Origin: Chthoniobacter sp.
GTDB lineage: Bacteria > Verrucomicrobiota > Verrucomicrobiia > Chthoniobacterales > Chthoniobacteraceae
DNA length: 7,230 nt
Assembly (NCBI GenBank): GCA_025352865.1
Contig: JANXSB010000073.1
Coordinates: 1-7,230 of the forward strand
Direction of reading: 5' to 3'
The position numbers and the translations under genes were made by a program. Below the pieces are notes generated by a model. The model was not told the origin of the DNA and did no database searches. It was given only the letters and a program-made list of their open reading frames with translations. Each line of letters begins with the position of its first letter. Positions within the stretch are counted from its first letter, which is position 1. Positions 1 to 5,483 of the stretch are shown here, piece after piece.

Positions 1-2
1 GT

Positions 3-18
3 TTGGGCTATAGCCCAA
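3..18. repeat. 16-nt perfect palindrome at the window edge
   Basis: TTGGGCTATAGCCCAA is its own reverse complement, so it could be a hairpin in RNA or a palindromic repeat unit. The following bases AGCTAC are not mirrored on the left. It may be one end of a longer palindromic repeat, a terminator of a gene outside the window, or a remnant. It sits 66 nt before the first gene. Confidence 0.5.
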
Positions 19-47
19 GCTACTTTCCTTCCGCGCCCGGTTCGTCA

Positions 48-75
48 TTGATTTTCGCGACCTCCCTCCTACACT
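48..75 (+). promoter_or_regulatory. possible sigma-70-like promoter before the GNAT gene
   Basis: TTGATT (48-53) and TACACT (70-75) are separated by 16 nt and resemble -35 and -10 boxes. Transcription would then start near position 82, only a few bases before the ATG at 85, giving a nearly leaderless mRNA. This would fit the absence of a Shine-Dalgarno sequence before that ATG. The match is modest and short boxes like these arise by chance. Confidence 0.25.
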
Positions 76-84
76 CCGCGCCTT

Positions 85-609
85 ATGAAATTAGTGCGCT
101 GGAAGCGCTTTACCTGGGATCTCACCAACCTCGCGCCACTCGCGCACCCGCTTCCAGACCAGTACGTCGTCCGCCCCGCCGCGCGCGATGAGGCCAAGCT
201 CGTCAGCCATGTCGTCTTCACCACGCTCACGCTCGACTCCGCGTGGTGCGACACGCTCAAACTTTTTCGCGACCGGCTCGCCGCCAACATCGACCAGGCC
301 TTTGCCCGCGAGCCCGCGCCCGCCATCGTCATCATGCACGGGCCGCGCATCATCGCCGCCTCAGTCATCTCCACCGAGCCCGATGCCGAGACCCATCTCA
401 TCTCCGGCCCCTGCGTCCTCGTGGAGTACGGCAACCGCGGCCTCGGCACCGCACTGCTCCATCACACGCTCGCGCTTTTGCGCAGCAGCGGAATGGAAAG
501 CGCCACGGCGGTGACCAAAGACAACGTGCCCGCGTGCAAATTCGTTTATACGAAATTCGGCTCGACCAGCATCGCCTGCGACTTCTTGCAGCCCGCGGCC
601 GCCACGTAG
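85..609 (+). CDS. GNAT-family N-acetyltransferase
   Basis: This 174-aa protein looks like a single-domain GCN5-related acetyltransferase, which transfers an acetyl group from acetyl-CoA to an amine. The clearest sign is the acetyl-CoA pyrophosphate-binding loop YGNRGLG (residues 115-121, the R/Q-x-x-G-x-G/A pattern), followed by a helix (TALLHHTLALL). The beta strand before it (GPCVLVEY) and the C-terminal motif with N147 and FVYTKFGS (residues 153-160) also fit the fold. About 25 N-terminal residues precede the domain and resemble nothing I know. The start was chosen because ATG 85 is the first in-frame start giving the full fold; no Shine-Dalgarno is visible. The gene ends 12 nt before the ATP-grasp gene on the same strand, so the two are probably co-transcribed. 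The substrate cannot be told from sequence. Family confidence is high, function low. Confidence 0.85.
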   Translation: MKLVRWKRFTWDLTNLAPLAHPLPDQYVVRPAARDEAKLVSHVVFTTLTLDSAWCDTLKLFRDRLAANIDQAFAREPAPAIVIMHGPRIIAASVISTEPDAETHLISGPCVLVEYGNRGLGTALLHHTLALLRSSGMESATAVTKDNVPACKFVYTKFGSTSIACDFLQPAAAT

Positions 610-621
610 CGCACTCTTTTT

Positions 622-2070
622 ATGGGACAACTTTTCGCCAACTACGACTCCGGCGATTTCTGCGACGAAATGTTCGCCGCACCCGGCCAGGTCCGCCCGC
701 ACTACCGCGCCCTCCTCGAGCGCTTCCGCGAAATGGGCGACGGCGAGATCGACCGCAAACAGCTCCTCGCCTCGCAGACCTTTCTCAACCAGGGCGTCAC
801 CTTCACCGTCTATTCCGACAACCAGGGCACCGAGCGCATCTTCCCCTTCGACCTCATCCCCCGCATCATCCCACGCGACGAGTGGGAGCACGTCGAGCGC
901 GGCCTCCAGCAGCGCATCCTCGCGCTCAATCTTTTTCTCAAGGACATCTACCACGACCAGCGCATCGTGAAGGAAGGCCTCATCCCCGAGGAAGTCATCA
1001 AAAGCGCCGCGCACTTCCGCCCCGAGTTCGTCGGCTTCGATGTCCCCAAAGACATCTACATCCACATCTGCGGCAGCGACCTCATCCGCGACCGCGAGGG
1101 CAAATACCTCGTCCTCGAAGACAACGGCCGCTGCCCCAGCGGCGTCAGCTACGTCCTCGAAAACCGCCAGGTGATGAAGCGCGTCTTCCCCAAACTCTTC
1201 ACCCGCCAGAAAATCCGCCCCGTCGATTGTTACGGGCAGGACTTACTGAATGCCTTGCGCTTCGTCGCCCCGCCGCGCTGCGACGGCGATCCCACCGTCG
1301 TCCTGCTGACTCCCGGCATCTATAACTCGGCTTACTTCGAGCACAGCTACCTCGCCCGCGCCATGGGCATCGAGATCGTTGTCGGCCAGGACTTGGTGGT
1401 GAAAGACGATGTCGTCTTCATGAAGACGACCAAGGGCTTGAAGCGCGTGGATGTCATCTACCGGCGCATTGATGACGACTTCATTGATCCCACCGTCTTC
1501 CGCAAAGACTCCTGCCTCGGCGTCCCCGGCATCGTCGAGGCTTACCGGAAAGGCAACGTCAACCTTGCCAACGCCATCGGCACCGGTGTCGCGGATGACA
1601 AGGTCGTCTATTACTTCGTCCCCCGGATGATTAAGTTCTACCTCGGCGAAGAACCCCTCCTCCCGAACGTCGATACTTACCTCACCATGTTTGAGGAAGA
1701 CCGGAAGTATGTCTTGGATAACATCGCCAACCTCGTCGTTAAGAGCGCCAATGAGAGCGGCGGCTACGGCATGCTCATCGGCCCGCATGCCACTCGGGAG
1801 GAGCACGAGAAATTCCGCCAGGCCATCCGCAAAGACCCGCGCAACTACGTGGCCCAGCCCGTCATCTCCCTCTCCCGCGCCCCCAGCTATTGCGGCGACG
1901 GCGTCATCGAAGGCCGCCACATCGACCTCCGCCCCTACATCCTCAGCGGCGAAAAGACCACCATCATCCCCGGCGGCCTCACCCGCGTCGCCCTGCGCAA
2001 AGGCTCCCTCGTCGTGAACTCATCGCAGGGCGGTGGGTCGAAGGATACGTGGGTGGTGGATGAGGAATAA
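622..2070 (+). CDS. circularly permuted ATP-grasp protein (DUF404/DUF407 type, CP_ATPgrasp)
   Basis: This 482-aa protein is full length for the circularly permuted ATP-grasp family. Members are predicted to activate a carboxylate with ATP and ligate it to an amine, making or modifying a peptide-like product in the cytoplasm; no product is established. Family landmarks in order are an N-terminal helical part with FTVYSDNQGTERIFPFD (residues 61-77), EDNGRCPSGVSY (166-177), the PGIYNSAYFEHSYLA stretch (231-245), KRVDVIYRRIDDDFIDP (274-290), NAIGTGVADDK (317-327), VVKSANESGGYGM (372-384), and the ending GGGSKDTWV (470-478). The acidic and basic residues of the ATP and metal site lie within these blocks. 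The start at ATG 622 fits the family N-terminus. It follows the GNAT gene by 12 nt. Its usual partner, an alpha-E protein, is 2.4 kb downstream instead of adjacent. The frame is intact. Confidence 0.95.
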   Translation: MGQLFANYDSGDFCDEMFAAPGQVRPHYRALLERFREMGDGEIDRKQLLASQTFLNQGVTFTVYSDNQGTERIFPFDLIPRIIPRDEWEHVERGLQQRILALNLFLKDIYHDQRIVKEGLIPEEVIKSAAHFRPEFVGFDVPKDIYIHICGSDLIRDREGKYLVLEDNGRCPSGVSYVLENRQVMKRVFPKLFTRQKIRPVDCYGQDLLNALRFVAPPRCDGDPTVVLLTPGIYNSAYFEHSYLARAMGIEIVVGQDLVVKDDVVFMKTTKGLKRVDVIYRRIDDDFIDPTVFRKDSCLGVPGIVEAYRKGNVNLANAIGTGVADDKVVYYFVPRMIKFYLGEEPLLPNVDTYLTMFEEDRKYVLDNIANLVVKSANESGGYGMLIGPHATREEHEKFRQAIRKDPRNYVAQPVISLSRAPSYCGDGVIEGRHIDLRPYILSGEKTTIIPGGLTRVALRKGSLVVNSSQGGGSKDTWVVDEE

Positions 2071-2102
2071 GGCTGCTCATGCGTGACTAACTAACAACTT
2101 GC

Positions 2103-2122
2103 CGCGTAATTTTAGTTACGCG
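2103..2122. terminator. small hairpin after the ATP-grasp gene, possible terminator
   Basis: CGCGTAA (2103-2109) and TTACGCG (2116-2122) form a perfect 7-bp stem with a 6-nt loop, 32 nt past the ATP-grasp stop codon. No T run follows, so a classical intrinsic terminator is doubtful. It lies just at the change from GC-rich to lower-GC DNA and could instead be a junction palindrome. Confidence 0.3.
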
Positions 2123-2130
2123 TCGTTGCG

Positions 2131-2715
2131 TTGAGATATATGCCGTCTCCCCCGCTTCCACATTCGAGCAGCTCTTACAATTGGACTCGAATTGGGCGCG
2201 GCTGTCTTACAATGGCGACTATTGCAGTGATTCTGGGCGGCGGGATTATCTCCAAAGGAGGAATCTACTATGCGAGCGGTGTTGGCCTTGCTGGACTGTT
2301 GACGAATCTCGTCATGTTTAGCCAAGGCCCAGTATCGACTGATGAAAGTGGGCATAAAATCCTGACTGCTGGACCGCTTACATACGGCGCACCTATTTTT
2401 GCCGCCCTCTTTTACTGCGTCTCATTATTGTTAATCTCCGGCGCGATCATCGTGGCGCTAGCATCCTCCGTCTCGACCAGTGTAGGACGCAACCCTCGTA
2501 ATATTTTCCCTATAATGGCAGGTATCGCGTGTGCCTTGCTCGGTATGATAATCGTCGCCGGAACCTATTGGATTCTTGAGAACTCAAAGTCCCCCGATGC
2601 GAAGCTCCCAACTGCAAGCGACGACTTCTATTTGTGGGCGATAGCCTTGGTAATACTCTCGCTATGTTATGTCCTCCCGTTGCACAAAACCCGCAACGCC
2701 GAGGCTACACTTTGA
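2131..2715 (+). CDS. hypothetical four-helix integral membrane protein
   Basis: I do not recognise this protein of up to 194 aa. It has a serine- and proline-rich start (residues 5-15) and then hydrophobic stretches at about 28-63 (one long or two short helices with glycines), 88-111, 126-149 and 167-184. The loop at 64-87 is polar and the C-terminus carries HKTRNAEATL. The open frame begins at TTG 2131. ATG 2140 (residue 4) or ATG 2212 (residue 28) are equally possible starts, since none has a Shine-Dalgarno. Codon third positions are visibly less G/C-rich than in all neighbouring genes (codons such as ATA, TTA, CTA and AAT), which suggests a different origin. It lies between the two partners of the ATP-grasp/alpha-E pair on the same strand and could be read from the same promoter. 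A transport or signalling role would be a guess. Confidence 0.65.
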   Translation: MRYMPSPPLPHSSSSYNWTRIGRGCLTMATIAVILGGGIISKGGIYYASGVGLAGLLTNLVMFSQGPVSTDESGHKILTAGPLTYGAPIFAALFYCVSLLLISGAIIVALASSVSTSVGRNPRNIFPIMAGIACALLGMIIVAGTYWILENSKSPDAKLPTASDDFYLWAIALVILSLCYVLPLHKTRNAEATL

Positions 2716-2736
2716 AGTGCAGCATCAGTTGCCACC

Positions 2737-2817
2737 TCACGGCACCCGCTTCCCGGTGATGCGGCGTTGCTTGTCGAAGTCCAGCACCTCGAAACTCTGG
2801 TAGTCCGGCGCGAAGGA
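2737..2817 (-). pseudogene. possible 3' remnant of a minus-strand gene
   Basis: Read on the minus strand, this stretch gives a protein-like C-terminus ending SFEVLDFDKQRRITGKRVP and a TGA stop (2737-2739). Composition and codons look like a real gene, with G/C third bases. Upstream on the minus strand the frame runs straight into the hairpin and the first inverted-repeat cassette (from about 2818), with no plausible gene body. The likely reading is the tail of a gene cut off by repeat insertion or rearrangement. I cannot name the family, and a short open frame in GC-rich DNA could also be chance. Confidence 0.35.
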
Positions 2818-2830
2818 GCACCAAAGGTGC
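2818..2830. repeat. short hairpin at the edge of the repeat cluster
   Basis: GCACC (2818-2822) and GGTGC (2826-2830) pair perfectly around AAA. It sits between the coding remnant and the first long inverted repeat, and may be part of the same element. Confidence 0.4.
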
Positions 2831-2834
2831 GCAA

Positions 2835-2976
2835 ACAAGCCAGCCCAGGGCAACGCCCTGGGACCCCCGAAGAATGACGCCTCAGCCCTGAAAGGGCGGC
2901 ACCAAGTTGTTTCGCCCCTTCAGGGCTGGACCGATGCCCAAACCGTGACCCAGGGCGTTGCCCTGGGCTGGCTTGT
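2835..2976. repeat. nested inverted-repeat cassette 1 (REPIN-like)
   Basis: The outer arms, 2835-2862 and 2949-2976, are a perfect 28-nt inverted repeat. Each arm also folds on itself, with CCCAGGGC and GCCCTGGG around a 3-nt loop. Inside lies a second inverted repeat of 16 nt with one mismatch, CAGCCCTGAAAGGGCG (2883-2898) and its counterpart at 2913-2928. Two palindromes in opposite orientation around a short core is the layout of REP doublets (REPINs), which are moved by RAYT transposases in other bacteria. No transposase is in the window. Open frames across it on both strands are by-products of the repeats. Confidence 0.8.
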
Positions 2977-3027
2977 CGGCGGGCCTTTGGCCCTCAACCC
3001 GTGCGTCCGCACTGTCGGCGGGCCTTT
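2974..3027 (+). repeat. 15-nt direct repeat between cassettes 1 and 2
   Basis: TGTCGGCGGGCCTTT occurs at 2974-2988 and again at 3013-3027, once next to the outer arm of cassette 1 and once just before cassette 2. It may mark element boundaries or a small duplication. Confidence 0.6.
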
Positions 3028-3032
3028 TTCCC

Positions 3033-3120
3033 CTCGTTCCGAAGCTGAGCTTCGGAATGCGCTTCAGTGGGAAGCTCAGCTTCCGCGGGAGGGCGTTCCG
3101 AAGTGCAACTTCGGAACGAG
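3033..3120. repeat. nested inverted-repeat cassette 2 with three hairpins
   Basis: The outer arms CTCGTTCCGAAG (3033-3044) and CTTCGGAACGAG (3109-3120) are a perfect 12-nt inverted repeat. Within the cassette are three separate palindromes. The first has 10-bp arms at 3037-3046 and 3048-3057, the second GGAAGCT/AGCTTCC at 3070-3076 and 3078-3084, and the third 11-bp arms at 3094-3104 and 3108-3118. A T run (3025-3029) lies before the left arm and an A run (3121-3125) after the right arm, continuing the symmetry. The structure suggests a palindromic mobile repeat and not a gene. Confidence 0.75.
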
Positions 3121-3164
3121 AAAAACGGAGTTTGGGAACGAGGCAGAAAAAGTCGGCGCAGCCG

Positions 3165-3292
3165 GGTAGGGACGGCACTCCGTGCCGTCCGCCGGGCGAG
3201 CGCCGCGAGGTGGCGGGTGCCGCAGCGGGCGCGCAGGCTGCCCACCGCCTGCGCTCCGCTCGCCCCGGACGGCACGGAGTGCCGTCCCTACC
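3165..3292. repeat. nested inverted-repeat cassette 3 (REPIN-like)
   Basis: The outer arms 3165-3191 and 3266-3292 are a perfect 27-nt inverted repeat. Each arm is itself a hairpin, GGACGGCAC/GTGCCGTCC around a 3-nt loop. Inside, GGGCGAGCG (3194-3202) pairs with CGCTCGCCC (3257-3265), extending the fold inward. The 13-mer GGCGCAGCCGGGT occurs on both sides as a direct repeat (3155-3167 and 3299-3311), overlapping the left arm by three bases. It may be a target duplication or part of a longer unit. Layout matches cassette 1 although the sequence differs. No protein-coding signal is convincing here. Confidence 0.8.
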
Positions 3293-3323
3293 GCTGCTGG
3301 CGCAGCCGGGTGGGGCGGTTTTT

Positions 3324-3364
3324 CCCTCCGCTTCCCAGCGCCCAGCGGGCCGGAGGGGGTTTTC
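3324..3364. other. imperfect GC-rich hairpin, terminator-like
   Basis: CCCTCCG (3324-3330) can pair with CGGAGGG (3351-3357), and an inner GCCC/GGGC (3340-3343 and 3347-3350) can form next to it. GGTTTT follows on the + strand. The bulge and short T run make this weak as a terminator. Confidence 0.2.
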
Positions 3365-3372
3365 TCTGTAAA

Positions 3373-3624
3373 GCCCGATTATTTTTGTGAAACGCTGCAT
3401 TAAAATGATGAAGCGCTTCATAAAATCAGCGAAGTGCTTCGCCAGTTTGGTGTAGTGCTGCATCAGATTTGCCAATCACTTCATAAAATCAGCGGAGCAC
3501 CCGATGGATTTTATGCAGCGCCCGATGATTTTTGCGGAGCATTTCATAAAATCACCGCAGCACTTCACAAATTTTATGAAGCACTGCACCAAACCGGCGC
3601 AGCGTTTCACGGATTTTGCCCGCC
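3373..3624. repeat. 21-bp tandem repeat array, 12 copies
   Basis: Twelve consecutive units of exactly 21 bp fit without gaps, starting at 3373, 3394, 3415, 3436, 3457, 3478, 3499, 3520, 3541, 3562, 3583 and 3604. A typical unit begins RCTTCAT, has an A/T-rich middle and ends GCGAAGC. Unit ends pair with the next start, making junction palindromes such as GAAGCGCTTC (3410-3419) and a GCTTC/GAAGC stem within a unit. Variation is block-like: starts are mainly CTTCA, CTGCA or CCCGA, and ends GAAGC, GCAGC or GGAGC. Because 21 is a multiple of three, several frames stay open and give heptad-like peptides such as MKRFADF on the minus strand. There is no spacer variation of the CRISPR kind. The function is unknown. 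Confidence 0.85.
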
Positions 3625-3646
3625 GCCGGGGGTGTGACCCCGGCGG
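3623..3646. terminator. strong hairpin beyond the stop of the WD-motif gene
   Basis: CCGCCGGGG (3623-3631) and CCCCGGCGG (3638-3646) form a perfect 9-bp stem with a 6-nt loop. It lies 22 nt past the minus-strand gene that ends at 3668, so it could stop that transcript. No U tract follows on the minus strand, so this remains tentative. Confidence 0.35.
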
Positions 3647-3667
3647 TTGCGGCGGCGGGATGGCCGG

Positions 3668-4270
3668 TTACGGCGTGGGCGGGGTCGGGGCGGGCGGGGC
3701 GGGGTTGCGGGCGAAGAGGAGGGCGATCTTGGCGTGGATGGTCTGGGCGCCGGGGAGGGCGTCGAGGTTGCCGCCGAGGTAGTCGTAGTATTTGCGGGTG
3801 TATTTGTAGCGCACGTCGCCGGCCACGGCTTTGACGCCGGTGATGAGTTCGAGGAGTTCGGTGACGAGGCTTTGCGCGGCGTCGAGCCCGGCGAACTGCT
3901 GCTCGACGAGCGCCCAGGTGGCGATGGGGACGGTGCCGGGGACTGTGGCGGGATTGGCCTGGGCGTCGGTGAAGGCCTCGGCGACGTAGGGTTCGCGCCC
4001 GGCGGCGATGGTGGAGAGGGCGTTTTGCTCGTCGGGGCCGACTGGGACGAGGACGGGGAAGAGCGCCCGGAGGGCGGTGATGGCGGTGGCGATGCTGTCG
4101 CGGGTGGTCTGTGGGAAGGCTACGGCTACATTGGGGATGCTCATGGTATTTGGTGGTGTTGGGTTGGCGGACTCGGGAACGTTTCCATCCCATTTGTATT
4201 CCGGCCCGGCGTCCCAGCGGAGGGGCTGGCCATTGGGCAGGGCCATGTCGTAGCGGAGGGGCTGAGGCAT
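3668..4270 (-). CDS. hypothetical helical protein with N-terminal LRYD/LRWD motifs
   Basis: This 200-aa protein has no assigned function. The N-terminus repeats a short motif: QPLRYD (residues 3-8), QPLRWD (15-20) and YKWDG (25-29). After a Pro/Asn-rich linker, M43 starts a mostly helical region (57-72, 79-105, 114-145), with a tyrosine- and lysine-rich segment YKYTRKYYDYLGG (155-167) before a last helix (175-187). The tail is proline-rich (NPAPPAPTPPTP). I associate this layout, WD-type short motifs followed by a helical domain of about 150 aa, with hypothetical proteins of Verrucomicrobiota; this is recollection, not a search. Codon third positions are G/C-rich, as in a real gene. The start at 4270 keeps the motifs; M43 is an alternative, and no Shine-Dalgarno is present. 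No signal peptide or membrane helix is visible. It runs against the flanking ATP-grasp and alpha-E genes. Confidence 0.7.
   Translation of the reverse strand: MPQPLRYDMALPNGQPLRWDAGPEYKWDGNVPESANPTPPNTMSIPNVAVAFPQTTRDSIATAITALRALFPVLVPVGPDEQNALSTIAAGREPYVAEAFTDAQANPATVPGTVPIATWALVEQQFAGLDAAQSLVTELLELITGVKAVAGDVRYKYTRKYYDYLGGNLDALPGAQTIHAKIALLFARNPAPPAPTPPTP
3677..3711 (+). other. G-rich tract with quadruplex potential (3' end of the WD-motif gene)
   Basis: The + strand has six runs of three or four G separated by 1-2 nt, plus a GGG at 3709-3711, well within the usual G-quadruplex pattern. On the minus strand it encodes the proline-rich tail NPAPPAPTPPTP, so codon choice for Pro and Ala may be the only cause. 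Confidence 0.45.
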
Positions 4271-4312
4271 GGGTGGGGAGAAAGTGGGGGGCGGGCGGTG
4301 CTGGGTGGGGGG
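4271..4312 (+). other. G-rich tract with quadruplex potential (upstream of the WD-motif gene)
   Basis: G runs at 4271-4273, 4275-4278, 4286-4291 and 4293-4295 have loops of 1, 7 and 1 nt, with further runs at 4303-4305 and 4307-4312. The tract touches the start codon of the minus-strand gene and is non-coding. The strand that could fold is the template strand for that gene. Confidence 0.5.
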
Positions 4313-4466
4313 CGGCTGGTCACGCGGGGACGGATTCTGGGAGTGGCTCCGAGCGCGGAGTCTGCCGGGTCGCGCGGGGGAGGCAAGGCTTTAATTGGCA
4401 GTGACGCGGGGGAGCTGGCTTTGGTAGGAAAGGACGCCCGCCCTTTCACCACCATGCCTTTTCCAC
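4313..4466. other. non-coding interval before the alpha-E gene
   Basis: With the G-rich tract this makes a 196-nt gap between two divergent start codons (4270 minus, 4467 plus). It should hold promoters for both genes. I see no convincing -35/-10 pair. GGAAAGGA near 4429-4436 is too far from the ATG at 4467 to be a ribosome binding site. Confidence 0.4.
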
Positions 4467-5468
4467 ATGCTTTCCCGCGTCGCTGATTCGCTTTACTGGC
4501 TGGCCCGTTACATCGAGCGGGCGGAAAACAACTCGCGCATCCTGGATGTGAATCTGCAGGTGACGCTGGATGACGACCATGTGGGCGAGGAGGGCGACAA
4601 GACGGACTGGGAGCCGATCCTCGCCTCGCTCGAAGACCAGAAGCTTTTCCGCAAGCTCTACGCGGTGACGAATGCGGAGACGGTGTGCGAGTTTGTGACT
4701 TTCGCGAAGGAGAACCCGAACTCGATCCGCTCGTGTGTGGCGGGGGCGCGGGAGAATGCGCGGACGGTGCGGGAGTACATCTCGAGTGAAATGTGGGAGC
4801 GGATCAACAGCCTGTACCTGTGGCTGGGCTCGGCGGATGCGCGGCAGACGTTTGCGGGGAGCGCGATCGATTTCTACCGGCATCTGGTGGATCACGCGCA
4901 CCAGTTTCACGGCTCGACGGACGCCACGCTGACGCACGGCGAGGGGTGGAGCTTTCTGCAAGTGGGCAAGTACCTCGAACGCGCGGACAGCGCCTCGCGC
5001 ATTCTCGATTTGAAGTACCACATCCTGCTGCCGCGCGGGGAGCAGGTGGGCGGGAATGTGGACACGGTGCAGTGGCAGGCGCTGCTGAAATCGTGCAGCG
5101 CGTTTGAGGCCTACCGGAAGGTGCATACGGGGCAGGTGACGCCGGCGAGCGTGGCCGAGTTCATCCTGCTGCATGAGCATTTTCCTCGGAGCATCCGCTT
5201 CTGCGCGGAGCAGCTCGATGTGGCGCTGCACGCCATCTCCGGGTCGAGCCGCGCGCACTTTGCGAATGAGGCGGAGCGGCTCTCGGGCAAGCTGTGCTCG
5301 GACCTGACGTATGCGAAGATCGGCGACATCATCCGCGGCGGGCTGCACCAGTATCTCGACGGCATCCAGGTGCGGCTCGGCGAGATCGCGGCGGCGATGC
5401 ACGGGGAATTCTGCGAGTGGCTGGAACCGGAAACCGCGGAGCAGGCGCAGGTGCAGGGCGCGGCGTGA
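4467..5468 (+). CDS. alpha-E domain protein (DUF403)
   Basis: This 333-aa protein is a complete member of the all-helical alpha-E family, which travels with circularly permuted ATP-grasp proteins in predicted peptide-ligation systems. Its biochemical role is unproven. The diagnostic N-terminus MLSRVADSLYWLARYIERAEN (first 10 residues MLSRVADSLY) fixes the start at ATG 4467. Other landmarks are NPNSIRSCVAGARENARTVR (residues 83-102), SEMWERINSLY (107-117) and GKYLERADSASRILD (167-181). The two halves resemble each other: YIERAENNSRILD (15-27) matches YLERADSASRILD (169-181), and NSIR (85-88) matches RSIR (241-244), offsets of 154-156 residues, which suggests an internal duplication. No signal peptide or membrane helix is present. 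Its stop is 15 nt from the stop of the convergent M23 gene. The partner ATP-grasp gene is upstream beyond the 2.4-kb island, so it probably needs its own promoter. Confidence 0.93.
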   Translation: MLSRVADSLYWLARYIERAENNSRILDVNLQVTLDDDHVGEEGDKTDWEPILASLEDQKLFRKLYAVTNAETVCEFVTFAKENPNSIRSCVAGARENARTVREYISSEMWERINSLYLWLGSADARQTFAGSAIDFYRHLVDHAHQFHGSTDATLTHGEGWSFLQVGKYLERADSASRILDLKYHILLPRGEQVGGNVDTVQWQALLKSCSAFEAYRKVHTGQVTPASVAEFILLHEHFPRSIRFCAEQLDVALHAISGSSRAHFANEAERLSGKLCSDLTYAKIGDIIRGGLHQYLDGIQVRLGEIAAAMHGEFCEWLEPETAEQAQVQGAA

Positions 5469-5483
5469 GCCGGCCGGCGGCGG

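Noticed and set aside
243..1325. 360-codon + strand frame overlapping the GNAT and ATP-grasp genes
   Set aside because: Arg/His/Pro-rich shadow of two well-supported genes in another frame.
2254..2302. AAAGGAGG Shine-Dalgarno with ATG 2270 and a 10-codon frame (MRAVLALLDC)
   Set aside because: It lies inside the membrane gene in another frame. The main genes here show no such sites, so this is most likely chance.
2958..3371. Overlapping + strand open frames of 74-137 codons
   Set aside because: They translate palindromic repeats in several frames at once, with no domain or protein-like composition.
2882..3475. Long minus-strand open frame of 197 codons
   Set aside because: It crosses the tandem array and all three palindromic cassettes; its length comes from GC-rich repeats with few stops, and similar frames exist on the opposite strand.
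3373..3624. CRISPR array
   Set aside because: Units are contiguous and 21 bp long with no unique spacers, and no cas gene is near.
3434..3637. 67-codon + strand frame with heptad-like repeats
   Set aside because: Openness follows from the 21-bp period; there is no start context and other frames in the array are open too.
5469..5478. GCCGGCCGGC palindrome between the convergent alpha-E and M23 stops as a bidirectional terminator
   Set aside because: It has no loop and no T run, and short G/C palindromes are common in such DNA.
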